DNA of 64,000 bases from Pseudomonas sp. PH1b (GTDB lineage: Bacteria > Pseudomonadota > Gammaproteobacteria > Pseudomonadales > Pseudomonadaceae). The position numbers and the translations under genes are program-made. Numbering within the stretch: position 1 is the first letter of the stretch; the number at the start of each line of letters is the position of its first letter. Location of the stretch: contig NZ_AYMU01000037.1 in NCBI RefSeq assembly GCF_000633395.1, forward strand, positions 114,687-178,686, in the 5' to 3' direction. The notes below the pieces were generated by a model. It worked only from the letters and a program-made list of their open reading frames with translations. It made no database searches and was not told the origin of the DNA. Positions 52,489 through 62,564 of this stretch are shown here, in pieces.

Positions 52489-55400
52489 CGCGCCGTTCAT
52501 CCAGCGTCCGATCGCCACCACCCTGCTGGCGGCCGGGCTGGCGCTGTTCGGCATCCTGGCCTTCAACCTGTTGCCGGTGGCGCCGCTGCCGGAGGTGGAT
52601 TTTCCCACCATCAGCGTGCGCGCCTCGCTGCCCGGGGCTGATCCGCATACCGTGGCCAGCTCGGTGGCCACGCCCCTGGAACGCCAGTTTGGGCAGATCG
52701 CCGGGGTCACCCAGATGACCTCTTCGAGCACCCTGGGGGCGACCCGGATCAACCTGCAGTTCGACCTCAACCGCGACATCGACGGTGCCGCCCGGGACGT
52801 GCAGGCGGCGATCAATGCCGCGCGCAGCAACCTGCCCAGCGACCTGTCGGGCAACCCCACCTATCGCAAGGTCAACCCGGCCGACTCGCCGATCCTGATC
52901 ATCAGCCTGACGTCGGACAGTGCCACGCCGGGGCAGATGTACGACGTCGCCTCGACCCTGCTGGAGCAGCGTCTGCTGCAGACCCGCGGGGTTGGTGACG
53001 TGACCGTCGGCGGTGGGGCCTTGCCGGCGGTGCGGGTCGAGCTCAACCCGGACCGGCTCAACCATTACGGGGTTAGCCTGGAACAGGTGCGGCAGGTGAT
53101 CGCCGCGGCCAACGTCAACCTGCCCAAGGGGGCGATCACCCTTGGCCAGCAGAACCATGTGCTGAGCGCCAACGACCAGCTCTACGCGACCGGCGACTAT
53201 GCCGACCTGGTGGTCAAGCAGAGCAATGGCAGCCTGGTGCGCATCGCTGACCTGGGCTACGTGCGCGAGGACGTCGAGGACCTGCGCAACTTCGGCCTGT
53301 TCAACGGCAAGCCGGCGGTGCTGCTGGTGATCTTCAAGCAGCCGGGGGCCAACGTCATCGACACCGTGGACGCGGTGAAGGCCGAGCTGCCGTTCCTCCA
53401 GGCCTCGATCCCAGCCTCGATCCACCTCAACGTGCTGATGGACCGCACCACCACCATCCGCGCTTCGTTGCGGGATGTGGAGCTGAGCCTGATCGCCTCG
53501 ATCGTGCTGGTGACCTTGGTGACCTTCGCCTTTTTCCGCGACTGGCGCAGCACCCTGGTGCCGGCCATCGTGGTGCCGCTGTCGCTGCTGGGCACCTTCG
53601 GCGCCATGTATTTCCTCGGCTACAGCCTGAACAACCTGTCGCTGATGGCCCTGACCATTTCCACCGGCTTCGTGGTGGACGATGCCATCGTCGTGGTGGA
53701 AAACATCATGCGCCACCTGGAACGCGGCGAGTCGCGGTTGCAGGCGGCACTGGCCGGGGCCCGGGAGGTGGGCTTCACGGTGCTGAGCATCAGCGTGTCG
53801 CTGGTGGCGGTGTTCATTCCGCTGCTGTTGATGGGCGGCATCGTCGGGCGCCTGTTCCGTGAGTTTTCGGTGTCGCTGTCGGTGTCGATCGTCATTTCGA
53901 TGCTGATTTCCCTGACGGTGACACCGATGCTTTCCAGCGTGCTGTTGCGCACCCGCGAGTTATTGCCCGAAGGCACCCAGCCCCTGGACTCGCGGGTGCA
54001 TCGCTTCTACGACCGCTCCCTGGGCTGGGTCATCGCGCGTTCGCGGATGATGGGGCTGGTGACGCTGCTGGTGATCTTCCTCGCGGGCGCCTTGTATGTG
54101 CTGGTGCCCAAGGGCTTCTTTCCCCAGGAGGACACCGGTCGCTTGTCCGGCAGCATCCTGGCGGCGCAGAGCATTTCCTACGGTGCCATGCAGAAGGATT
54201 TTCTGCAGATCAACCGCAAGGTCATGCACAACCCCAATGTCGCCACGGTCGGCGGTTTCGTCGGTGGGGGCGGCGGCGGTGGCGGGGCGATCAACAGTGC
54301 GCAACTGTTCATCGCCCTCAAGCCCCTGGAGCAGCGCCATGCCAGTGCCGACCAGGTGATCGCGCAGATCCGCCAGACCCTGGGGGACATGCCCGGCACG
54401 CGGCTGTACCTGCAGTCGGTGCAGGACGTCACCGTGGGCGGGCGCCAGAGCGGCGCGCAGTACCAATACACCCTGACCGCCGATGACCAGAGCGACCTCG
54501 ACCAGTGGGTGCCCAAGGTGGTGGCGGTGCTGCGTGGCCTGCCCCAGCTCAAGGACCTGAACACCGACCAGCAGGACAACAGCTTGCTGGCCAATGTCCA
54601 GGTCAACCGCGACAGCGCCTCGCGCCTGGGGGTGAGCATGGCGGCCATTGACCAGACCCTCTACGACGCGTTCGGCCAGCGCCAGGTCTCGACCCTCTAT
54701 CGGGCGGCCAACCAGTACCACGTGGTGATGGAGGTGGCTCCGCAGTACTGGACCGATCCCTCGACCCTGAACTCGATCTACCTGCCCCCCGGGGCGGTGG
54801 TCACGGGCAAGGGCGGGGCCGCCAGTCCGGACCTTTCCGCCAATGCCCAGCAGACGCTGATTGCGCTGTCGGCGGTGGCCGAACCGTCGGTGCAGCGCAC
54901 TGCCATTGCCATCAGCCACCAGGGCTCTTTTCCGGCAGTGACCGCTTCGTTCAACCTGGCGCCGGGGGTGTCCATCGGCCAGGCCACCGCCCTGGTGGAC
55001 CAGGCCGTGGCTCAATTGCGCATGCCGGCCAGCGTGGTCGGGCAATTTGCCGGCACGGCCCAGGTGTTCCAGTCCTCGGTGGCCAGCGAACCCTTGCTGA
55101 TCGTCGCCGCCTTGCTCTCGGTGTACATCGTGCTGGGCATCCTCTACGAAAACCTGATGCACCCGCTGACTATTCTTTCGACCTTGCCCTCGGCCGGCCT
55201 CGGGGCCCTGATCGCCTTGCTGCTGACAGGCACCGAGCTGTCGATCATTGCCCTGGTAGGGGTCATTCTGCTGATCGGCATCGTCAAGAAGAACGCCATC
55301 ATGATGATCGACTTCGCCATTACCGAGCGCCAGCAGCAGGGGCTCAGCGCCCAGGAGGCGATCCGCCGGGCCTGCCTGATCCGCTTCCGGCCGATCATGA

Positions 55401-55603
55401 TGACCACCCTGGCGGCGATGCTCGGCGCGCTGCCCCTGGTGCTGGGCAGCGGCTACGGCTCGGAGCTGCGCCGCCCGCTGGGGATCTCGATCATCGGTGG
55501 CTTGCTGCTCAGCCAGGTGCTGACGCTGTACACCACGCCTGTTATCTACCTGTGGCTCGACCGGGCGTCCCAGCGCCTGGGCCGGGTCGTCAAGGAGGCA
55601 TGA
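52478..55603 (+). CDS. muxC: RND efflux inner-membrane pump (MuxC/MdtC type)
   Basis: 1041 residues, same architecture as the previous gene (FIQRPIATTLLAAGLALFG, STGFVVDDAIVVVENIMRHLE, ILLIGIVKKNAIMMIDFAITERQQQG). It contains a glycine-only run (GGFVGGGGGGGGAINSAQ) in the second periplasmic loop. Forms a hetero-trimer with MuxB in the known systems. Confidence 0.94.
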   Translation: MNLSAPFIQRPIATTLLAAGLALFGILAFNLLPVAPLPEVDFPTISVRASLPGADPHTVASSVATPLERQFGQIAGVTQMTSSSTLGATRINLQFDLNRDIDGAARDVQAAINAARSNLPSDLSGNPTYRKVNPADSPILIISLTSDSATPGQMYDVASTLLEQRLLQTRGVGDVTVGGGALPAVRVELNPDRLNHYGVSLEQVRQVIAAANVNLPKGAITLGQQNHVLSANDQLYATGDYADLVVKQSNGSLVRIADLGYVREDVEDLRNFGLFNGKPAVLLVIFKQPGANVIDTVDAVKAELPFLQASIPASIHLNVLMDRTTTIRASLRDVELSLIASIVLVTLVTFAFFRDWRSTLVPAIVVPLSLLGTFGAMYFLGYSLNNLSLMALTISTGFVVDDAIVVVENIMRHLERGESRLQAALAGAREVGFTVLSISVSLVAVFIPLLLMGGIVGRLFREFSVSLSVSIVISMLISLTVTPMLSSVLLRTRELLPEGTQPLDSRVHRFYDRSLGWVIARSRMMGLVTLLVIFLAGALYVLVPKGFFPQEDTGRLSGSILAAQSISYGAMQKDFLQINRKVMHNPNVATVGGFVGGGGGGGGAINSAQLFIALKPLEQRHASADQVIAQIRQTLGDMPGTRLYLQSVQDVTVGGRQSGAQYQYTLTADDQSDLDQWVPKVVAVLRGLPQLKDLNTDQQDNSLLANVQVNRDSASRLGVSMAAIDQTLYDAFGQRQVSTLYRAANQYHVVMEVAPQYWTDPSTLNSIYLPPGAVVTGKGGAASPDLSANAQQTLIALSAVAEPSVQRTAIAISHQGSFPAVTASFNLAPGVSIGQATALVDQAVAQLRMPASVVGQFAGTAQVFQSSVASEPLLIVAALLSVYIVLGILYENLMHPLTILSTLPSAGLGALIALLLTGTELSIIALVGVILLIGIVKKNAIMMIDFAITERQQQGLSAQEAIRRACLIRFRPIMMTTLAAMLGALPLVLGSGYGSELRRPLGISIIGGLLLSQVLTLYTTPVIYLWLDRASQRLGRVVKEA

Positions 55604-57063
55604 TCATGCATGGCCAGATGGGCAGAACATGGTGCAGCGCGGCATTGCTCAGCCTGCTGCTGGGCGGCTGCATGGTCGGGCCGGACTATCGACAACCGGA
55701 CATGACACTGCCCACCACTTTCAAGGAGGGCGGGCAATGGCAAAGGGCGGTGGCCAACCCCCAGGGCGCCCTGGACAGCCAATGGTGGCTGGCCTATCAG
55801 GATCCGCAGCTCAACGAGCTGGTCCAGCGTTCGGCCAGCGCCAACCAGTCGATCGTTGCCGCCGAGGCCGCCTACCGGCTGGCCCAGGCCCAGGTGGCGT
55901 CCAGTCGCGCCGGGCTGTTCCCGACCATCAGCGCCGGGCTTTCCGGGTCGCGCGGCGTGGGTGGCAGCAGTGGCACCAGCAGTACCAGCGGCAGCACCAG
56001 TAGCAGCGGCTCTGGAAGTGTCGAACAGAGTGTCAGTGCCACCCTGGGAGCCAGCTGGGAACCGGACCTGTGGGGGCAGGTGCGGCGCGGCATCGAATCG
56101 AGCCAGGCCCTGGCCCAGTCCTCCGATGCGCTGCTGGCCGGGGTACGGTTGTCGATCAGCGCCAGCGTGGCGAGCAATTACCTGAGCCTGCGGCACCTGG
56201 ACATCGACATCGGCCTGTTGCAGGAGCAGCAGCGGATCACCCAGCGGCTGCAGGACATGACCCAGGCCGCTTACGTTCAGGGCACCGCCTCCAACGATCA
56301 GTTGCTGCTGGTCCAGGATCAACTGAGCTCGGTAGTGGCGGCCTTGCAGACGGCGCAGATCTCCCGTGAGCAGTACGAGCATGCCCTGGCAGTACTGGTC
56401 GGCCTGGCGCCGGCACAGTTCAGCCTGGCGCCGCTGGCCGACTACCGCTTCCATGTGCCCCGTCCGCCCCTGAGCCTGCCCTCGACCCTGCTGCTGCGCC
56501 GGCCCGACGTGGTCTCGGCGGAGCGCACGGCCGCTGCAGCCAACGCCAGGATCGGCGTGGCCGAGGCGGCGTTTTTCCCGACCCTGGACCTGACCGCTGA
56601 AGTGGGGTTTCGCGGTAGCGCCCTGGGCGGCCTGTTCTCGGTGCCGAACCGGATCTGGAGCCTCGGTCCGGCGCTGGCGGCCACGTTGTTCGACGGTGGC
56701 GCCCGGGAAGCGGCGCTGCAACAGGCCCATGCCAGCTATGACCAGGATGTGGCCAACTACCGGGGCACCGTGCTGGCGGCACTGCAGAACGTCGAGGACC
56801 AGCTGTCGTCGGTCAATCACCTGCAGCTTCAGGTGGACACCTATCAGCAGGTTTTCCAACGCAACCAGCAACTGTTCGGCAGCCAGCAGGCCCAGCTGCT
56901 GGCCGGCACGGTCAGCGCTCAGAGCCTGCTGACCCAGCAACTGGTGCTGCTGCAGGCCGAGCAGAACCTGCGTGACTCCCAGGGCCAATTGAGCCTGGGC
57001 AGCGTGGCCCTGATCCAGAGCCTGGGAGGGGGGTGGCAAGGGCCGGGGATGGTTGCGCCCTGA
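55600..57063 (+). CDS. opmB: RND outer-membrane channel lipoprotein (OpmB/OprM type)
   Basis: 487 residues from ATG 55600, which overlaps the muxC stop (ATGA); ATG 55606 is also possible. Lipobox LLLGGC followed by MVGPDYRQP, then two TolC-type outer-membrane efflux repeats (QWWLAYQDPQLNELVQRSASANQ, LLLRRPDVVSAERTAAAANARIGVAEAAFFPTLDLTAE). A Gly/Ser-rich stretch (SSGTSSTSGSTSSSGSGS, about 126-143) lies in the first half. Completes the efflux tripartite unit. Confidence 0.92.
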   Translation: MIMHGQMGRTWCSAALLSLLLGGCMVGPDYRQPDMTLPTTFKEGGQWQRAVANPQGALDSQWWLAYQDPQLNELVQRSASANQSIVAAEAAYRLAQAQVASSRAGLFPTISAGLSGSRGVGGSSGTSSTSGSTSSSGSGSVEQSVSATLGASWEPDLWGQVRRGIESSQALAQSSDALLAGVRLSISASVASNYLSLRHLDIDIGLLQEQQRITQRLQDMTQAAYVQGTASNDQLLLVQDQLSSVVAALQTAQISREQYEHALAVLVGLAPAQFSLAPLADYRFHVPRPPLSLPSTLLLRRPDVVSAERTAAAANARIGVAEAAFFPTLDLTAEVGFRGSALGGLFSVPNRIWSLGPALAATLFDGGAREAALQQAHASYDQDVANYRGTVLAALQNVEDQLSSVNHLQLQVDTYQQVFQRNQQLFGSQQAQLLAGTVSAQSLLTQQLVLLQAEQNLRDSQGQLSLGSVALIQSLGGGWQGPGMVAP

Positions 57064-57137
57064 CGCAGTCGATCTCGCGTCAGGCGCCCCCGGCGCGTTA
57101 TGCTGCGCGCCTTTATTCACCTAGGGAAGCCTGGTCC

Positions 57138-57605
<468 letters not shown>

Positions 57606-57612
57606 TTTCCAG

Positions 57613-57687
57613 TTGCACAATACTGGCCGATAAGCGTGAAACCGTACCTTCTGGCTGTTGCTCATTTGTCGATTCTTGCACAGTACG
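57613..57687 (+). repeat. direct repeats near the element's left end
   Basis: TTGCACAATACT (57613-57624) and TTGCACAGTACG (57676-57687) share TTGCACARTAC in the same orientation, 63 bp apart, and lie 20 and 85 bp inside the presumed left junction. They are candidate recombinase-binding sites. No gene lies between the junction and the first recombinase start. Confidence 0.45.
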
Positions 57688-57748
57688 ATTTGACAGCGCC
57701 GTGTTCCCATCCACACTGGTTTGGCAGTGAACCTCGAGTGGGAATGCC

Positions 57749-58888
57749 ATGGATTTTGCAAAAATTGCTCCTCCGCGTGGTGGGCTCATGCGCCCAACCC
57801 TGTTCGATGATCAGGGGGAGGTGCTTGAGTTGCCGTCGGCGTGGCTCCGTTCACTGGTGGTCAGTCCAAAAAATTACTCTCCCAAAACTATTGAAACGTA
57901 TGCAAATAACCTTAAGTATTTTTTCGAATATCTAGTCGGTATAAAAATGCGGGGGCTAGTGTCTGTCGAACTGTCTTTGGCTTCAATTGGTTCATTGGGG
58001 ATTAATAAATACTTCAAATATCTTCAAGGGCTTGGGCTGTCCGACGCTACTGTACGTAATAGGGAAGTAACACTTCACGAGTTTTTTTCTTGGTTAACAA
58101 CTGAAAGTGCCGGGCGTCTAAGGGCGACGAGTGGTTGGTCGGGACGCTACATGACTAGACACCCATTAAGGAAAATGCCAAGATTTGTAACTAAAAGTCA
58201 ATTTCTCCAGCTGGTTATGTCGCTTAATCACGAATCTCAACGGTGTGTATTGCACTTGATTTATGAAAGTGGGCTTCGTGTGTCGGAGGTTGTGAGGGTT
58301 ACTAAGCAAGATATTGAGTTGTTAAAAGGTTACGGTGAGGAATTGGAGTATCTCCCACTTTTGGTCAGGGGGAGCAAAGGTCGTGGTAAAGGACAAATTA
58401 AAGAAAGGTATGTGCTAATTTCACGTGCAGTGATATCGAGAATACATCGGTATCACAATTCGCCTACCTACAGATTTGCAAGAGGTGGGAAGCAGGAGTA
58501 TGCCTTTCTTAGTACCAAGAATCTTCCAATAACGCCTAAATCAATACAGAAGATGATTGCGGATGCGAGTGTTCGTGCTGGGTTTCCGGGTGGGGTCATA
58601 AGTTGCCATCGCCTGCGTCACGGTACAGCCCTCTCAATATTGCAAGGAGAGTGGGGGCAGGACTATATAGAAAAAATTGTTTTAATACAGACGCAATTTG
58701 GTCATGCCTCAATAAAGAGTACAGAACAATACACCCACCTGCCAGCAGCCATGTTCTCAAAAATGAAAGAGGGTAAGCTGAAAACCCGCTTTGAGGAGGC
58801 TCAAGATATTTATATGAAAACATATCTTCCACAGAAAAAAATTGTTGACAAGCGAGGCAGGCCGAAGAAGATGGTGGTGCAGTCGTGA
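57749..58888 (+). CDS. tyrosine recombinase 1 (TnpA-like)
   Basis: 379 residues. SAM-like DNA-binding domain (about 40-130), catalytic domain after about 145. The full catalytic set is visible: Arg177 (ESGLRVSE), Lys in the GSKGRGKGQIKER beta region, His287 and Arg290 (CHRLRHG), His319 (FGHAS) and the nucleophile Tyr328 (TEQYTHL). This is the member able to cut and join DNA by itself. ATG 57749 is used; ATG 57788 is an alternative. The next frame starts GTG inside its stop (GTGA), so translation is coupled. Codon use is AT-rich, unlike the chromosome. Confidence 0.9.
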   Translation: MDFAKIAPPRGGLMRPTLFDDQGEVLELPSAWLRSLVVSPKNYSPKTIETYANNLKYFFEYLVGIKMRGLVSVELSLASIGSLGINKYFKYLQGLGLSDATVRNREVTLHEFFSWLTTESAGRLRATSGWSGRYMTRHPLRKMPRFVTKSQFLQLVMSLNHESQRCVLHLIYESGLRVSEVVRVTKQDIELLKGYGEELEYLPLLVRGSKGRGKGQIKERYVLISRAVISRIHRYHNSPTYRFARGGKQEYAFLSTKNLPITPKSIQKMIADASVRAGFPGGVISCHRLRHGTALSILQGEWGQDYIEKIVLIQTQFGHASIKSTEQYTHLPAAMFSKMKEGKLKTRFEEAQDIYMKTYLPQKKIVDKRGRPKKMVVQS

Positions 58889-60675
58889 GTGCTCTATTTG
58901 GCTTAGCCTCACCAACTAATAATGATCCTTTCTTTGAGCTGAGATAGGCCTTTTCTAAAAAAGTAGGTGATCGACCATCTAAGTCAACTAAGGACGCTGC
59001 TACGTCTTGTTTAAATAAACTTATTGCATGGGCAACAGAGAGTGGTGGGTACGGTCCTGAGCGACCTTTCAGGATGAAGCAAGATCTTGATGAGTATGTA
59101 CTCATAAAGTTCCGTATGTTTTTGGAGGATTATGGGCTTTCAGGTGCAGCGGTTGCTTCTCTGCTCAGTTCTCTGCGCAAGTTTCTGGATTTCTTGATTG
59201 CAGAGAAATACGTATCCATAAATGAATATTTGGATACTTCAATAGGTACCGTGAGGCGTGAGACCGGGGCGATGCTTCCTTATGACTTTGATGAGATGAG
59301 GCAAATCGAATCTGGTCTAGATATTGAGATAAAAAATATAAGAAAAGCAATGCTTCCCTATAAGAAAACTGGATTGGGCGCTCCTCCCGAAAATCGAAAC
59401 TCGGAAGGGAAGCGGCGAGCGGTTATGAATGGGCATTGGCGCGATGAAAATAATTTGCGCTGGTACTTTGAAAACATTCTTAATTGCGAAGCGATTCCTA
59501 ATGTTCCTGAAATGCGTCAGCATCATGATCGGTTTTTCAGTGCCGCACAAGCTTTTCATGGAGGCCATAATAATCTTTATCGCAAGTGGGGAGTAGTCTC
59601 CAGGGTCACGCCGTCTACAGTTTTTCCATACTTGTTCAAACTTGTTTCTGTGACTGGTTTGAATACGTCGGTAGCACTAACCCTACAGGTAGATAGTTAC
59701 CAAGAAGAACATCCACTCACTGGGCGACCGTATCTGCGCTATAGTAAGCCCAGAGGGAGTGGTGAGAGTGAGCTACATCTAGGTCTACTACAATCGGATA
59801 TCATGGCGCTGGACGGATATCAAAACAAAGTGATTAAGGAAGTCTGGGGTGAGCTTCTCGATATCACTTCTAGGTTTCGTGATACCTTGCCAGTGGCTAG
59901 CAAAAATCTCCTTTTTGTATGCCAAAATCGTGGTGGTAGGTTCAAAGTGGCAAAAGATTTTACCTCAAGCCAGTATTTTGGTAGGTGGGCAGGTGAGTTT
60001 TCACGAAGACATAATATTATTAGTAGAACAGGCGATATACTTCGTGTCACATTGCCTCGTTTTAGACCGTCATTGGTTTCCCAGCTTATAAAAAATGGCG
60101 TGGATATCTATGTGATAAAAGATATCTTAGGTCATTCCAATGTTGTTACAACGTTTCGCTATATAGATAGTTATGATTTCAACCCTGTTGCACGGAAAGA
60201 AATTAAGTCTGCATTAAATAGGATTCGGCAAAATGCGCTAGAGTATGATGCCAATCCTAAGGAAGTCGCGAATGAAAACTCAAACTCAACATTAAACAAA
60301 CTGGTGTATTCCACGCCATTGAGTCTATGTAAGAATGTTTATTCTCCGCCGAATAATATACGCTTGGCTGCGGGAATAGCTGAAGGCTCTCCTTGCACAA
60401 TTTTTAATATGTGCTTGCGGTGCCCGAATGTCCTCATTCTGCAAGAACATTTGCCTAGTTTGTTTTCTTTGAGAGCACAATACCTAGTTGCGTTCGAGCA
60501 GGGCGTTTCTGCTGTTCCTCATCGAGCTATCTTGCAACAAAATCTTCATATCCTTAATAATCTCTTAGATTCCGAAACAAGCGATTGGCCCGATGATGTT
60601 CTTGCTAAGGCAGAAGCAGCGTCACTCAAAATAGAAAATGTAGTAGATACTATCATTTTTAGAGCGGTGATGTAA
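58885..60675 (+). pseudogene. tyrosine recombinase 2 with an in-frame amber codon near its start
   Basis: The frame opens with GTG 58885 overlapping the recombinase 1 stop. It reads SALFGLASPTNNDPFFELR, meets TAG at 58945-58947, and continues in the same frame without another stop to 60675 (596 residues if the amber is read). The first ATG after the stop is 59074, giving 533 residues that still include the core-binding domain (about 5-50 of that product). In that numbering the catalytic positions are Asn197 for Arg I, Pro328-x-x-Arg331 for HxxR, then His354 and Tyr363 (LGHSNVVTTFRYI), so the active site is incomplete. A cysteine cluster (419, 441, 447, 450) ends the protein. It may be inactive, restarted internally, or read through. 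Overlaps recombinase 3 by TAATG. Confidence 0.75.
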
Positions 60676-62564
60676 TGTCGCTTACAGATTTTGCACGTAA
60701 TTTTAAGATTGAAAATGCGTTGGAGTGCACACTAGATTACTCAAGTTTAAAGGTCTCGAAACGGTCTCTTGTCATGAGCGATTATTGGGACTTCTCTGAG
60801 GAAGTATCTGGTTCACCTCGCTCGATTGCTAAAGGAAGATACACACTAGAATGGCGGAGTTATAGTTTTCCCTCAAGTCTTCAGGTTGAGTTAAAGACGA
60901 TATTTGGTATTTATATTCTCTCGCCTAGTAGTTTTATATTTTCGAAGGGTGCAGAGATTCCAGGGGCTTCTAAAGTGTACTCTCTGATGCCTCGAATAAA
61001 AAGAGCTTTGAATTTTATAGCTGCTGTTGTTGATGTTCGTTTCTTGAAGGGAGCGTGCATATCAACTATTATGGATATTTTTCCGGTTGACTTGATTGTT
61101 GTCGCCAAGACTTATTCTGGTCGTAGTTTTGAGGAGATTCGTCGCGGTTTAAAGGTGTTGTTCCATCTCCGTTCTAGTATTTTGATTGGTGGAGAGTTTC
61201 GTGTTAAGCAGTTTGATATAGATGCTCTAGTTTTTATGTCTGAGGTAGGTGTTGGCGACAGTTTAAAATCAGGTGGCCTAGATGGCTCGCCGCGATATTT
61301 TTCAGACAGGCAATTCTCCGTTTTAACTGAGCGCGCTCTTAGCTGTGTCCATGATTTCATTGGTCGATGCGGGTTGGATCGCCGTGACTCACTAGTTGAG
61401 GGGCACTATAAGGTATCTCCTGGGATCACCGATGGTCATCGTATATTTATTGAGGATTTCGAGCTTTATGTCGAATATCGAAAGTCTGATGTGAAATCTG
61501 GATGCCGAGAAAAGTTAAAGCGTGCTATCTCCAGACCTCTTTCTGAAATGAGGAATTATACTGCTGATGTAAATCATGCTGCACTCTGTGTTTTGGGGCT
61601 CTATCTAGGGCCAAGATATTCTGAAATGGCTTCCATGCGGGTTGATTGTCTCGAGGAGCGTATGGGGGTTCTTTGTGTAGTCGGACGTGTGACGAAGCGT
61701 CGTGGCGACCATAATCTGTATGATGATGCTTGGGTGGCTATTCCTGCGTTGGAAGACGCCATTGTCGTACTAAAGTTTTTAGCAGAGCTAAAACAGAGTG
61801 ATTATTTGTTCGCTCCGTGTACATCTATTACGCGCTCTGGTCGACCTTTTTTAGATAAGTCCCTAGCATCAGCAATTGGTGCATTTTTGAAAACTGTTAA
61901 TTATGATGGGGTGTTCGATGGTTTGGTTTTTGGTACACATTATTTCAAGCACTCGCTTTCGCGTCAGATGGTAAGGGCTAGACTTGGTCTTCCGTATATT
62001 AGCTACCAGCTTAAGCATCTTTATGGGCGTGCGGTGTCCCTGCCCTCCGATGTGACTTTGTCGTATGGTAATGCTGCAAAGCTAATTCAGTCACAGCAGT
62101 CAGGAGCGACCTTTGTACAGTTGAAAAAAGAAATGGCTCAGGGGGTTTTTGATCCTGATAACCCTATTTATGGTGGATCGGCTGCGGAAATCTCTGAGAG
62201 ACGCGTTAGTTTTTTTAAGGGCATGACTGATGCGGGGCTTTCAAGGGAGGAGATGCTCGAGGGGTTGATCGCTAATAATGTAAGTCTTGTAAATGTTGGT
62301 CTTGCATACTGTACCGGTGTCAAACCAGAAATTGAAGGTGGGCCTCCTCCCTGTGTTGGTCAGCTTAAATGCAACCCTATGAGATGCTCTAATAGCATAA
62401 TTACTAAGGATGTTCATGGTCCTGCGTGGAAAAAGTTGCTTCAAGAAAACAAAGATAAAGCGGTTGATGCCCGGTTTTATTATGCGCGAGAGCATTTTGA
62501 AGCAGCTGTAAAAGAGGCCGAAAGTGTATGTGTCCTTTTGGGGGTAGAATTAAATGCGGACTGA
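60675..62564 (+). CDS. tyrosine recombinase 3 (TnpB-like)
   Basis: 629 residues, the length of Tn554 TnpB. A long N-terminal region of unknown fold precedes a C-terminal catalytic domain: Arg314 (GPRYSEM), His422 with Lys425 where an Arg is usual (THYFKHSLSRQM), His447 (QLKHLYG) and a candidate Tyr464 (TLSYGNA). A Cys cluster (546, 560, 566, 571) follows, like that of recombinase 2. The start is inside the stop codon of recombinase 2. It overlaps the small downstream gene by 11 bp. Confidence 0.8.
   Translation: MSLTDFARNFKIENALECTLDYSSLKVSKRSLVMSDYWDFSEEVSGSPRSIAKGRYTLEWRSYSFPSSLQVELKTIFGIYILSPSSFIFSKGAEIPGASKVYSLMPRIKRALNFIAAVVDVRFLKGACISTIMDIFPVDLIVVAKTYSGRSFEEIRRGLKVLFHLRSSILIGGEFRVKQFDIDALVFMSEVGVGDSLKSGGLDGSPRYFSDRQFSVLTERALSCVHDFIGRCGLDRRDSLVEGHYKVSPGITDGHRIFIEDFELYVEYRKSDVKSGCREKLKRAISRPLSEMRNYTADVNHAALCVLGLYLGPRYSEMASMRVDCLEERMGVLCVVGRVTKRRGDHNLYDDAWVAIPALEDAIVVLKFLAELKQSDYLFAPCTSITRSGRPFLDKSLASAIGAFLKTVNYDGVFDGLVFGTHYFKHSLSRQMVRARLGLPYISYQLKHLYGRAVSLPSDVTLSYGNAAKLIQSQQSGATFVQLKKEMAQGVFDPDNPIYGGSAAEISERRVSFFKGMTDAGLSREEMLEGLIANNVSLVNVGLAYCTGVKPEIEGGPPPCVGQLKCNPMRCSNSIITKDVHGPAWKKLLQENKDKAVDARFYYAREHFEAAVKEAESVCVLLGVELNAD

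Noticed and set aside
57690..57718. Sigma-70 promoter before recombinase 1
   Set aside because: A perfect TTGACA is present, but the position 17 bp downstream reads ACACTG, a poor -10 box; not enough to call.
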